From: Acidobacteriota bacterium | GTDB taxonomy: Bacteria > Acidobacteriota > Terriglobia > Terriglobales > Acidobacteriaceae | Assembly: GCA_028873155.1 (NCBI GenBank) | Contig: JAGWML010000074.1 | Span: 1 to 12,189, forward strand | Direction of reading: 5' to 3' | DNA: 12,189 nt | Part shown: positions 1 through 7,516 of the stretch, in pieces | Layout of the letters: every line of letters starts with the position of its first letter | Numbering within the stretch: position 1 is the first letter of the stretch | Position numbers and translations under genes: made by a program | Notes under the pieces: generated by a model | The model's database searches: none | What the model saw: the letters and a program-made list of their open reading frames with translations, nothing else | Told to the model about the DNA's origin: nothing

Positions 1-5
1 TTCTT

Positions 6-50
6 CCGCCCCGAATGCAGGCACAGATGCCGGCGCGGGGCGGTTCTTTT
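6..50 (+). terminator. Terminator-like hairpin for a gene upstream of the window
   Basis: An outer stem pairs CCGCCCC (6-12) with GGGGCGG (37-43). The intervening 24 nt fold into an inner stem, GGCA (20-23) with TGCC (28-31), around a CAGA loop, with two further G-C pairs (17-34 and 18-33). TTCTTTT (44-50) follows directly, as expected of a rho-independent terminator read on the + strand. It lies 37 nt before the DUF3300 start codon. It most likely ends an upstream + strand gene, though a leader or attenuator role for DUF3300 is possible. No clear promoter is visible between the hairpin and position 88. Confidence 0.55.
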
Positions 51-87
51 CAGGGCGGCAGGGAGACACGTAAAGGCAGGGCTCGCA

Positions 88-1383
88 ATGAAGAACCCGT
101 TCGCACAGAAGTCCACCATGGAAGCAGTCACGGCCGTCTTGGCCGCGCTCCTCTTCATCAGCGCCGCCCATCGCGCCGCTGCGCAGGAACAGGGACCGCC
201 GCCGCAGAATCCCCAGTACGGCTACGGCCAGTCACCGACGGAAGGGCCGCCGCCGCAGGCGCCGCTGCCGCCGGACCAGTTGCAGCAACTCGTAGCGCCG
301 ATCGCGCTCTACCCCGACGCGCTGGTGGCGCAGATTCTCGCGGCGTCCATGTATCCGACGCAGATTGTGGAAGCGGAACGGTTCATGCAGCAGAACCCCG
401 GCATGCAGGGAGCAGACCTGGGCGCGGCGGTGGACCAGCAGGACTGGGACCCCAGCGTAAAGGCGCTCACGCAGTTCCCGTCCGTGCTGGCGGACATGAG
501 CCAGAACCTCTCGTGGACCTCGGAGCTGGGTGATGTGGAGTACAACCAGCAGGCCGATGTGATGAACGCGATCCAGTACATGCGCCAGCAGGCGCAGCAG
601 GCCGGCAACCTCAACAGCAGTCCGCAGCAAACGGTGGACGACAGCGGCGGACAGATCGAGATTGAGCCATCCAATCCCGAAGTCGTCTATGTCCCGGTGT
701 ACGACCCGGAGATGATCTATGGGTATCCGGTCGGCATGTGGCCGGGGTTTATGCCATGGTGGACGGTAGGGACGCCCTATCTCTCCTTCGGCATGGGCTT
801 CGGCATCGGCCCATTCGGGGGCTACGGATGGGGCTGGCGTCACTGGGGCTGCGGCTGGGGACCGGGCGGCGGCGGGTTGATGTTTGACCACGCCCGCTAC
901 TTCGGCCACAGCCACGCATTTTATGACCATCGCGCATTCGGCCGCGGCAACTACAGTGGCATCGGCGGCGGGCCCGGCACACAGCACGGTTTTGTCGGCG
1001 GCGGACATGTGCAGACCTTCAACGGAGGCAACCGCGGGCAGGGAATAAACGCCGGAGGGCGTTCCCTCGGTGTCGACCGGCCAGGCGTATTCAGCGGCGG
1101 ACGGGTGCAGACCTTCAACGGCGGCAATCGGAATCTGCGCGGCTTTGGCGGCAATGCGCCGAGCGTGCGCAGCAACGGCTTCGGAGGCTTTGGTGGCTTT
1201 AACCACGGCGGCACCGTCAGCACCTTCTCGAATCGAGGCTTCTCCAGCATGCACGGCGGGTTCGGAGGCGGCGCGCGGGCCGGCGGCTTTGGCGGTGGCG
1301 GATTCGGCGGTGGCGGTATGCGTGGCGGTGGCGGATTCGGTGGCGGCGGCATGCGCGGCGGTGGTGGCGGCGGACGGCGCTGA
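88..1383 (+). CDS. DUF3300 domain protein, exported, with Gly-rich C-terminal tail
   Basis: The 431-residue product is exported but its function is unknown. Residues 1-32 form a signal peptide: a short polar start, a hydrophobic core (about 14-27) and an AAA-Q cleavage site near 32/33. A Pro/Gln-rich linker (about 36-65) precedes the DUF3300 region (about 65-265), recognised by LVAPIALYPDALVAQILAAS, the YPTQIVEAERF and DWDPSVKALTQFP segments, and EPSNPEVVYVPVYDP. The rest is low complexity, rich in Gly, Phe, Arg and His. It contains a repeated VQTFNGGNR segment and ends in GFGGGGMRGGG repeats. The ATG at 88 was chosen because it gives a good signal peptide; ATG 118 (Met11) is a weaker alternative. 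DUF2950 follows after 31 nt, so the two are probably co-transcribed. The family call is firm from motifs. Envelope location is inferred. Confidence 0.9.
   Translation: MKNPFAQKSTMEAVTAVLAALLFISAAHRAAAQEQGPPPQNPQYGYGQSPTEGPPPQAPLPPDQLQQLVAPIALYPDALVAQILAASMYPTQIVEAERFMQQNPGMQGADLGAAVDQQDWDPSVKALTQFPSVLADMSQNLSWTSELGDVEYNQQADVMNAIQYMRQQAQQAGNLNSSPQQTVDDSGGQIEIEPSNPEVVYVPVYDPEMIYGYPVGMWPGFMPWWTVGTPYLSFGMGFGIGPFGGYGWGWRHWGCGWGPGGGGLMFDHARYFGHSHAFYDHRAFGRGNYSGIGGGPGTQHGFVGGGHVQTFNGGNRGQGINAGGRSLGVDRPGVFSGGRVQTFNGGNRNLRGFGGNAPSVRSNGFGGFGGFNHGGTVSTFSNRGFSSMHGGFGGGARAGGFGGGGFGGGGMRGGGGFGGGGMRGGGGGGRR
1009..1131 (+). repeat. Two-copy VQTFNGGNR coding repeat in the DUF3300 tail
   Basis: The stretch gtgcagaccttcaacgg begins near 1009 and again near 1106, about 97 nt apart. 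Each copy encodes VQTFNGGNR after a Gly-rich segment. The copies differ mostly at third codon positions (ggaggcaac against ggcggcaat), so the peptide seems to be kept while the DNA drifts. This suggests an old internal duplication rather than a recent tandem expansion. Confidence 0.6.
1300..1365 (+). repeat. 33-nt tandem coding repeat (GFGGGGMRGGG) in the DUF3300 tail
   Basis: Two adjacent 33-nt units (1300-1332 and 1333-1365) each read ggattcgg, a Gly run, atgcg, then Gly codons, and encode GFGGGGMRGGG. They differ only at some wobble bases. The array ends in a Gly run and two Arg just before the stop. Slippage could change the copy number without shifting the frame. Confidence 0.65.
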
Positions 1384-1414
1384 GTAAAGAACCAGAGCAG
1401 AGAGGGAGAGATAA

Positions 1415-2464
1415 ATGACCGTTGCAAAGAGTCATGCAAAACGCCACAAGGCGCCCATTCCACAGCTTGCTTTTGCACTGCTGATGCTGGCGGCCATCTC
1501 CGCGCTGGCCGCTCAGACGCCCTCAGCAGGAGCCGCAAAGAAGAGCGCATCGGCGGCAGCCTCGACAAATGCCCCGGCTGGGACCAGCGAAGCGGCCATG
1601 CCGATGGACAAGCCGGAAAAGGGGCAGGAGCTGTTTGCTTCGCCGAGTCGCGCGGTGCAGGCGCTGGAAGATACGCTGAAAGCCAATGACAAAACTGCGC
1701 TGCTCCGCATTCTGGGACCAGGCGCGAAGGACGTTGTGTGGTCTGGCGATGCCGAGGAAGACCGCAGAAGCGTCGATCAGTTCGTGAAGAAGTATGCGGA
1801 GATGCACCGTTTGCAGACGGAACCGGATGGCTTTACGCGGCTTTACGTCGGCGCGGAGAACTGGCCATATCCGATTCCCCTGGCGCGCGCTGGGCTGACG
1901 TGGTTCTTTGACACGAAGGCGGGGCGCGAAGAGATTCTGGACCGGCGCGTGGGCCGCAATGAGCTGACCGTGATCGAAGTATGCGGCGAGATGGCGGCGG
2001 CGGAGAAGGAATACTTCGGCGCGGCGCACGGCAACGAACCGGCGGGCGCCTACGCGCAGCGGATCCTGAGTAGCGCGGGCAGAGAGAATGGACTCTACTG
2101 GCCAGCCGGGACCGGCAAGGTCGAGAGCCCGCTCGGACCGTTCATCGCCAAAGCAGAGGCCGAGGGCTACGACCAGGACGTGACGCAGAAGCCCGAGCCC
2201 TTCCACGGTTACTTCTATCGCGTGCTGCGCGCGCAGGGCCCGAACGCAAAAGGCGGCGCAAAGAGCTACGTCGTCAACGGACGCATGACAGGCGGGTTTG
2301 GATTCCTGGCCTATCCGGCCGAGTATCGCTCGTCCGGCGTGATGACCTTCATGGTGGGCGCGGACGGCGTGGTCTACCAGAAAGATCTCGGCCCGAAAAC
2401 CGCGGAACTGGTGAAATCAATCAGTGCGTATAACCCCGACGCGAGCTGGAAACCAGCGGAGTGA
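1415..2464 (+). CDS. DUF2950 family exported protein
   Basis: The 349-residue product is exported and of unknown function. A basic N-terminus (residues 1-12), a hydrophobic segment (about 16-32) and an ALAA-Q site near 33/34 form a signal peptide. An Ala/Ser/Pro-rich linker follows to about residue 60. The remainder matches my knowledge of DUF2950: an early FASPSRAVQALEDTLKANDK segment, WPYPIPLARAGLTWFFDTKAG, an EYF motif, PLGPFIAKAEAEGY, FHGYFYRVLRAQGP, and GGFGFLAYPAEYRSSGVMTF followed by a VYQKDLG end. The start codon has a strong ribosome binding site (gagggagagataaATG). Length is about normal for the family. It lies 31 nt downstream of the DUF3300 gene. From memory these two families are often neighbours, which suggests a shared envelope role, but neither has a known activity. 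Confidence 0.9.
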   Translation: MTVAKSHAKRHKAPIPQLAFALLMLAAISALAAQTPSAGAAKKSASAAASTNAPAGTSEAAMPMDKPEKGQELFASPSRAVQALEDTLKANDKTALLRILGPGAKDVVWSGDAEEDRRSVDQFVKKYAEMHRLQTEPDGFTRLYVGAENWPYPIPLARAGLTWFFDTKAGREEILDRRVGRNELTVIEVCGEMAAAEKEYFGAAHGNEPAGAYAQRILSSAGRENGLYWPAGTGKVESPLGPFIAKAEAEGYDQDVTQKPEPFHGYFYRVLRAQGPNAKGGAKSYVVNGRMTGGFGFLAYPAEYRSSGVMTFMVGADGVVYQKDLGPKTAELVKSISAYNPDASWKPAE

Positions 2465-2505
2465 TCCTCCCCGCCTCAGCCCTGCATTGACTCTTTGGAA
2501 TGGAA

Positions 2506-2541
2506 GCGGCTCCTGCAGAATGAGGAGCCGCCTTTCTGTTG
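2506..2541 (+). terminator. Hairpin terminator between the convergent DUF2950 and yceI genes
   Basis: A perfect 9-bp stem pairs GCGGCTCCT (2506-2514) with AGGAGCCGC (2523-2531) around an 8-nt loop. CTTTCTGTT follows on the + strand, 42 nt after the DUF2950 stop. On the - strand the same hairpin is followed by TTCCATTCC, so it may also end the long operon that stops at 2575. The U-tract is weak in both directions. The rest of the 110-nt gap (2465-2574) shows nothing else. Confidence 0.65.
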
Positions 2542-2574
2542 TCGCATCAATCCCTTTGCGCGGCCTGACGAGAT

Positions 2575-3153
2575 CTACGAGAGGGGATTCAGGTGCCCCG
2601 CCAGCGTGATGTCTACGTCCACTTCTTTGGCGACTTTCAGGATGAAGATGCTGGGATCCTTGAGGCCCCACTTCACATAGGGCACGGTGAAGTGCGTCTT
2701 GGCGGTGCAGCTGGCGCCGTCGATGTGGATCTGCATCGGCACGGTGATGGTGTGCGGCGTGCCGTGCAGCGTAAAGACGCCAGTGACCTGAATCGTGGAA
2801 TCGCCGGAAGCAAGAATAGCGCCCTGATAGCTCTGCGGCGCAAAGGTAATCTCGGCAAACTGCGCGGCATCGAGCACTTCAGTGGTCATCTTGTGGTCGC
2901 GGCTCTTGTTCCCCGTGTCGCCGCTGGCTGCGGAGACCACGACCGAGCCAGAGATCTTCGTCAGAGTCCGGTCGAAGTCCACCAGTCCGCTCTCAACATG
3001 AAAACCTCCATGCGTGCCGTGGTCCGATCCCCCAAGAAAGAACGTCACCTGGCTGTCATTGGGCGAGACAGTAAAGGTTTGATGCTGCGCGAAAGCCGCG
3101 GGAAGAAATGCAAGAGGAAGCGTGGCAACGATCGTGCGTGCGAAGAACTTCAT
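2575..3153 (-). CDS. YceI family periplasmic protein (probable isoprenoid-binding lipocalin-like fold)
   Basis: The 192-residue product has a signal peptide (residues 1-22, cleavage AFA-Q) followed by one YceI domain filling the rest. Family marks are the N-terminal TVSPNDSQVTFFLGG strand, a SRDHKM motif, LDAAQFAEITF, VTGVFTLHGTPHTITVPM and the late PYVKWGLKDPS motif. Members form a lipocalin-like beta barrel, and one structurally studied member (Thermus TT1927b) holds a polyisoprenoid chain. No cofactor-binding residues can be read from the sequence. The start has a good ribosome binding site (caggagacccttcATG). It lies 27 nt after the fusion gene on the same strand, so it is probably the last gene of the operon. 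That the operon begins with a prenyl synthase supports an isoprenoid ligand, but this is inference. Confidence 0.9.
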   Translation of the reverse strand: MKFFARTIVATLPLAFLPAAFAQHQTFTVSPNDSQVTFFLGGSDHGTHGGFHVESGLVDFDRTLTKISGSVVVSAASGDTGNKSRDHKMTTEVLDAAQFAEITFAPQSYQGAILASGDSTIQVTGVFTLHGTPHTITVPMQIHIDGASCTAKTHFTVPYVKWGLKDPSIFILKVAKEVDVDITLAGHLNPLS

Positions 3154-3180
3154 GAAGGGTCTCCTGTATGAACTGGAATG

Positions 3181-5079
3181 CTAAGGGTTCTTGGATGGCT
3201 GCGCAATGTTCTCCATCAGCCACAGAGTGATTGAGGCAACCTGAGTATCGCTGAGGTATTCGTGGCCAGCCATCTCCGTGCCGGGCAGACCGAAGCGGGT
3301 GATTTGCGCCAGGCGCGCAAAGCGCTCCTGGGGCATAGACGCAGGCGGCAGATAAAAGAAAGGTCCGGCGGCGAGGCTGTTCGGCGGGCGATGGAAGCTC
3401 GTCCGCCAGCGGAGCAGCGTGGCGCCGTCGGCATCGTGGCACGTCGCGCAGAAGCGCGCGTACAGAGCGTGACCCTCTTCGGCGGTGGCGCCGTGCACGG
3501 CCGCGAGCGAGGGCGCCCATTGCCCTTCATCGGCGACGTGCTGCAGTGTCCCTGGACCGCGCAGGCTCGCGAGATACGCCACGAGATCCTCGCCGCGTTC
3601 GTCGCGAAACAGAAACGCATACGATGGCATGATCGACGACCCGCTCACCGCGCGAGGATCGAAGAAGTGCATCTCGAGCCAGAGCGGAGAGCGGCGGCCA
3701 CCGACCTGCGCGAGATCAGGTCCCTGGCGCCGGTTGCCGATCAGCGGCGGCTGCTGCGCGTGGACCGCGTCGAGGCTCGCGATCGGGCCCCACATCAGCA
3801 CATCGGCCGTGCCCGGACGGACATACTGCGAGTGACAGTGAATGCAGCCCTCGGAGATGTAGACCTGGCGGCCGCGCTCGATGGGCGAAAGCGCGGGATG
3901 CGTCGCGTCCGTCTGCATATGCGCAACAGCGAATGCGACGGCAAGGATGCCGCCCGCCAGGATCAACTCGCGCGAGCGGCGTCGGGCGAGGACCAACAGC
4001 GCAGGCGGCAGCACCACAAGGCCTGCGGCAGCGAGGAAGAGCGGCGGCACATGGCCGAGGTTCTGGCCCATGCCGATGCCGAGAGCCGAGGCAATCCACC
4101 CGGCCATTGCGTAGAGCCACCCAGCCTGGCGAGCGCGCTGCTCCTGTGATGTTGCCTGAGAAAGAAGCGACGGAAAGGCGACAAGAGCCACCGAATACAG
4201 CGAGACGCCGACAGGGTAGAGCAATGAAGCAGGCAGCGCGCGTGCGGGATCGAGCAGCAGCCAGCAGGCTGCGGCAAGTGCGACGAAGGCCGCCGCGAGG
4301 ACGGCGAGGAGTCCACTGCGGCGCAGAAGCATCGCGCTCACCAGCGCAGCGATCAGATGCAGGACGGCGTTGGTCCACAGGTGCGCTGTGCCCTGCCACG
4401 TGCCGGCCTTGAGCGCAGGCGTGTGTTGGATGATGTAGAAGGCAGCCGAGTCCAGCCAGACCAGCGCGGCAAAGCCGGCAACGACAAGCGCGAAAGGGAG
4501 CGCAACCCGGACAGGCGGATGCAGGCTTGCACTGTCTGCGCGAACGGAGTCGCTTGGCGCAAGGATCACGCCGAACAGGCACAGCAGCGCCGCGGCAATC
4601 GCATGCACCTGCGGCGATGCCGCAAAGAACCATGGAACATTGCAGAGAAAGTAGCCGACGCCTGTTCCGAGGCCAACCGTGAGCAGCGGTTGGCGCGGGT
4701 TGCACCATACGGCCAGGTGCGTGACGAGGGTGACGGTGAGCAGACCCAGGCCCGCGCCGATGAGCAAGGCAACCGCAGCGACTGCAGAAAGGCTGAGCGG
4801 CGCAAGCGACAGCAGCGCGGCAAATGCACAGAGTAGAAACCCGGCGCGAAGGCGAAGCTGCGGCGAGGGCCAGCGGCGCAGGCGCGGGGTCAGCAGGCTG
4901 AGAGCGATGCCGCCCAGTGCCATCGAACCCATGATGCCCTTGAGCGCCGCACCTCCGATGTCGAGCTGAGCGAGACGGTCGAGAAACGCAAACTGCGCAA
5001 AGATGAGGAAATAGACGTAGGTGATGGCGACCAGCGCCGCGCCGCGGCCGGCTGCGCTCCGCGCGGGTCCGCTAGACAT
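3181..5079 (-). CDS. Fusion: 12-helix MFS-like domain, CcoO-like cytochrome c domain, second cytochrome c domain
   Basis: The 632-residue product starts with about twelve hydrophobic helices (residues 13-365) with an MFS-like pattern, including a short basic loop after helix 2 (PRLRRW). A thirteenth helix (372-388) resembles the membrane anchor of CcoO. Next is a CcoO/FixO-like heme c domain: GRQVYISEGC then CIHCH at 412-416 and SQYVRP, a GPDLAQVGGRRSPLWLEMHF segment, and a likely axial Met484 in SIMPSYAFL. A second class I cytochrome c domain has CATCH at 544-548 and a likely axial Met603. Ordinary CcoO is about 200-250 residues with one anchor helix, so the front half is extra. The two hemes probably face the periplasm and pass electrons to or from the CcoN-like protein two genes upstream. 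The substrate of the MFS-like part is unknown. The start overlaps the preceding stop by 8 nt. The MFS assignment is less sure than the cytochrome domains. Confidence 0.85.
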   Translation of the reverse strand: MSSGPARSAAGRGAALVAITYVYFLIFAQFAFLDRLAQLDIGGAALKGIMGSMALGGIALSLLTPRLRRWPSPQLRLRAGFLLCAFAALLSLAPLSLSAVAAVALLIGAGLGLLTVTLVTHLAVWCNPRQPLLTVGLGTGVGYFLCNVPWFFAASPQVHAIAAALLCLFGVILAPSDSVRADSASLHPPVRVALPFALVVAGFAALVWLDSAAFYIIQHTPALKAGTWQGTAHLWTNAVLHLIAALVSAMLLRRSGLLAVLAAAFVALAAACWLLLDPARALPASLLYPVGVSLYSVALVAFPSLLSQATSQEQRARQAGWLYAMAGWIASALGIGMGQNLGHVPPLFLAAAGLVVLPPALLVLARRRSRELILAGGILAVAFAVAHMQTDATHPALSPIERGRQVYISEGCIHCHSQYVRPGTADVLMWGPIASLDAVHAQQPPLIGNRRQGPDLAQVGGRRSPLWLEMHFFDPRAVSGSSIMPSYAFLFRDERGEDLVAYLASLRGPGTLQHVADEGQWAPSLAAVHGATAEEGHALYARFCATCHDADGATLLRWRTSFHRPPNSLAAGPFFYLPPASMPQERFARLAQITRFGLPGTEMAGHEYLSDTQVASITLWLMENIAQPSKNP

Positions 5080-5476
5080 GCGTCAGCCACCCTCGACGCA
5101 AACCCACAGCCTGGATCGCAACGCACGCTGCGTCGAAGGCCGCAATCACAATCCATCCCCGAACGAGTGCGCCGGCGAGTACGGCAAAGGTCACGTAAGA
5201 TGCCACCGACCCGCGGAGCAGTGCCGTGACAACCCAGATCGCCTCAATCCGCGACGAGCAGCCACCACGCCGCAGCAGCATCGCTGCATACAGATAAGAC
5301 AACCCAACGGCCATGACGAATGCGCCGATAAAGGAGAGAAACGGCAGCGAGTCCGTCGGAACAGACAGGCGCATGAGCGCAAGGGTGAAGACGGGGGCGA
5401 TCAGGAGCAGCGCGCCCGTCGCGAAATCAGAAAATCCGGCGAGCAGGTGATAGGCAAACAGAATGGAAGACTTCAT
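5072..5476 (-). CDS. Small membrane protein with four predicted helices, unknown function
   Basis: This 134-residue protein is almost wholly hydrophobic, with about four membrane helices (roughly 5-33, 47-70, 79-103 and 105-124) and short basic loops. I do not recognise a family. The ATG at 5476 was chosen because it forms an ATGA overlap with the CcoN-like stop (5473-5475) and has an AGGAG site just upstream (catccaggagaatgccgcATG). The open frame runs 25 codons further upstream to 5551, but that extension is Arg-rich and lies inside the CcoN-like gene. Its stop overlaps the fusion gene start by 8 nt. Translational coupling on both sides suggests it is a subunit or assembly partner of the redox complex. 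It does not resemble CcoQ, which is a short single-helix protein, or CcoP. Confidence 0.75.
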   Translation of the reverse strand: MKSSILFAYHLLAGFSDFATGALLLIAPVFTLALMRLSVPTDSLPFLSFIGAFVMAVGLSYLYAAMLLRRGGCSSRIEAIWVVTALLRGSVASYVTFAVLAGALVRGWIVIAAFDAACVAIQAVGLRRGWLTHV

Positions 5477-6840
5477 GCGGCATTCTCCTGGATGTTGGTT
5501 GCCGGTGCGGAGGCGAGCCCGGCGGTGAGCACAAAGGCAGCGCGGAGCCACTCCGCGGATGCCACCAGCATCAGGATGCCGGTGAGGAGGCGCAGGATGT
5601 AAAGAAGATTGCGCGTCGGCGTAAGAACAATCGTAAAGGCTGGATTGGAACCCTCAAGCCAACCCGCGATCGTGATGACGACGATGTACCCGAGCACGCC
5701 CCAGTTCCATACATGGAAGGACCAGCGGCGGGTGAAGATCCATCCGTCCTCGCCGAGCAGTTGCACCAGGACGAGGATGATCAGCGCCGACAGAAAGCCC
5801 GCCATTGCCGTGAACGAATGACCGACAAGTCCGTCGGTGAACTTGAAGTGATCGAGCACGCCGGGGAGGAAGTAGATCCACCCGGAGACGACCAGCATGC
5901 CCCACCACACAAGCATGGCGCGCCGCCAGCCGCGCGTGTTCGGGTGCCACTGGAAGGCTTGGTAGTATGCAGGCGCAAGCGGCAGCCAAAGCACCATGGC
6001 GCCCAGGCTCATGAACTGCGACGGAATCCGGTGGGAGATGTCAGCGCGGCTCAGAGAGGCGCACAGCAGGCTCTCCGCAACGAACAGAATCCACGCGACG
6101 CGGACCGGGGCAACGCGCTCCTTCCTGCGCCGCGCAACGCCATACGGAACCAGCAGCAGGATGAGCACCACAGCCAGCGATGATTCAAGCTGGCTCGTTC
6201 CTGTCGGCCCGCCTGCGTCCGGATTGATTGCGGGATAGATAGACGGGCTCGATGCGATATAGAGCGCAACGGGCACGGCGAGCAGAACGATCAGGCCGAA
6301 AAACTTTGCAACCTTGGCAAGCTGGCCATTCTCGCCATCACTCTGCCGGTTCCAGAAGAATGCAATCGTCAGCAGCAGCCACAGGGCAAGAGCTGCAAGC
6401 GGAAAGGCGACACGCGCGGGACCGGACCAGTCCAGAAAGAGCTTGCCGCTCGAGTTGCCGTTGAGCCACGTGAATGCGCCGAGAGCAAGCGCACCCGACC
6501 ATGCCCAGAGCACCGGCCTGCACCATGCGGCGGTTGCGCGCTGGTCGGCACGATAGACGCGGAAAAGAAAGCCGAGCATCGGCAGGCTGCTCCAGCCATA
6601 GAGCATCGCGTTCATGTGGACCATCATCCAGCGGCCGTAGGTCCACTCACCCAGCCAGGGATTGAGGCCCGGCAGCAGGAGCAGCACAGCAAGCATCACG
6701 CCGATAGCGTTCGCAAAGACAAGCCAGAAGAGTCCGTGCCATGCGGCAAACACCACGGCCCGCGGCGGCGCGGGCAGCGCACTCAGCATATTCTCATCAG
6801 CCGTACGGTCAGCGCGTTGAGGGCTCATGGATCGTTCCAT
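5473..6840 (-). CDS. CcoN-like (heme-copper oxidase subunit I family) protein lacking the CuB ligands
   Basis: The 455-residue product has about twelve membrane helices and aligns by eye along its length with cbb3 oxidase subunit I. Helix 2 keeps the low-spin heme ligand (GRWMMVHMNAMLYGW, His75). Helix 10 has FTDGLVGHSF, where His341 matches the proximal heme b3 histidine but the next ligand position is Phe343. The WWYGHN motif of helix 6 is replaced by GPTGTSQLES (Ser216 at the CuB His). The HH pair of helix 7 is Arg265-Ala266, and the cross-linked Tyr is Leu259. The alignment was made from memory of CcoN. The protein has only seven His in all. It is therefore probably a non-oxidase member of the superfamily, perhaps an electron-transfer or quinone-interacting subunit. 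The start is uncertain: ATG 6840 overlaps the ATPase gene by 32 nt; ATG 6828 (Met5) and 6789 (Met18) are alternatives, none with a strong ribosome binding site. Confidence 0.82.
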   Translation of the reverse strand: MERSMSPQRADRTADENMLSALPAPPRAVVFAAWHGLFWLVFANAIGVMLAVLLLLPGLNPWLGEWTYGRWMMVHMNAMLYGWSSLPMLGFLFRVYRADQRATAAWCRPVLWAWSGALALGAFTWLNGNSSGKLFLDWSGPARVAFPLAALALWLLLTIAFFWNRQSDGENGQLAKVAKFFGLIVLLAVPVALYIASSPSIYPAINPDAGGPTGTSQLESSLAVVLILLLVPYGVARRRKERVAPVRVAWILFVAESLLCASLSRADISHRIPSQFMSLGAMVLWLPLAPAYYQAFQWHPNTRGWRRAMLVWWGMLVVSGWIYFLPGVLDHFKFTDGLVGHSFTAMAGFLSALIILVLVQLLGEDGWIFTRRWSFHVWNWGVLGYIVVITIAGWLEGSNPAFTIVLTPTRNLLYILRLLTGILMLVASAEWLRAAFVLTAGLASAPATNIQENAA

Positions 6841-7516
6841 CGTGCATTTCCAGCAGGCGATCGCAGCGCGCGGCCAATGCGAGATCGTGCGTCGCCATCA
6901 GCAAGGTTACGCCTTCGGTGGCGGCCAGATCGAGCAGCAGATCGAAGACAGCGGCGCTGGTCTTTTCATCCAGAGATCCGGTTGGCTCATCGGCAAGCAG
7001 AATCCTGGGCCGGTTCATCAACGCGCGACAGAGAGCCGTGCGTTGACGCTCTCCGCCGGAAAGCTTCTGGATACGCTGGCCGAGCCGATGACTCAGCCCC
7101 GTGCGATCCGCAAGATGCTCCAGCCGCTCACGCGCGGCGCGGCGTTCGGTCCCTGCGGCCACAGCGGGAATCAGGCAGTTCTCCGCAAGTGTGAGATCAG
7201 GGATGAGGTTGTGCAGTTGAAAGACGAAGCCGACTTCATGGCGCAGCAGGCGAAGCAGATCGCGCTGGCGATTGACTTCAACGCCATTCACCCAGACCTG
7301 ACCGCGCTCCGGCGTGTCGAGGCCACCAAAGAGATGGAGCAGCGTGCTCTTGCCGCAGCCGGAGGGACCGCAGAGCGCGATCGTCTGGCCCTGGCGCGCC
7401 TCAAGGCTCGCGCCCTGCAACACGGTGATGGCTCCATCTTCGAAGCTCTTCCACACGTCCGTGGCACGAAGAACAATCTGCGTTTGCGATAGGTCGGGAT
7501 TAGCGGTCGTGGTCAT
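6809..7516 (-). CDS. ABC transporter ATPase, LolD/MacB type
   Basis: The 235-residue cytoplasmic nucleotide-binding subunit is complete: Walker A GPSGCGKS (50-57), Q-loop Gln100 in FVFQLHNLIPDLT, signature LSGGERQR (152-159), Walker B ending ILLADE (Asp176, Glu177), D-loop SLD and switch His210 in MATHDLALA. The ADEPTGSLD wording and the size fit the LolD/FtsE/MacB group, which energise lipoprotein export, cell division or efflux rather than import. The start at 7516 forms an ATGA overlap with the permease stop and fits family length; the frame stays open to 7729 but the added part is Arg/Ala-rich and lacks homology. It pairs with the FtsX-type permease immediately upstream. The exported substrate is unknown, and no HlyD-like adaptor is present in the window. 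Confidence 0.93.
   Translation of the reverse strand: MTTTANPDLSQTQIVLRATDVWKSFEDGAITVLQGASLEARQGQTIALCGPSGCGKSTLLHLFGGLDTPERGQVWVNGVEVNRQRDLLRLLRHEVGFVFQLHNLIPDLTLAENCLIPAVAAGTERRAARERLEHLADRTGLSHRLGQRIQKLSGGERQRTALCRALMNRPRILLADEPTGSLDEKTSAAVFDLLLDLAATEGVTLLMATHDLALAARCDRLLEMHDGTIHEPSTR

Noticed and set aside
951..1568. Pro-rich - strand frame opposite the DUF3300 tail
   Set aside because: It is the reverse complement of Gly codons (GGN to NCC, Pro), and therefore a shadow of the Gly-rich repeats.
3262..4149. Long + strand frame opposite the cytochrome c part of the fusion gene
   Set aside because: Its product is Arg/Ala-rich with no recognisable motif, while the opposite strand has two intact heme sites.
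5477..5551. 25-codon N-terminal extension of the four-helix membrane protein
   Set aside because: The Arg/Cys-rich extension lies within the CcoN-like gene. ATG 5476 has both an AGGAG site and a stop-start overlap.
5473..6840. Plain annotation as a catalytic cbb3 oxidase subunit I (ccoN)
   Set aside because: The fold fits, but the CuB histidines and the cross-linked tyrosine are missing in my alignment, and no CcoP, CcoQ or CcoGHIS genes are nearby. I therefore gave no gene symbol.
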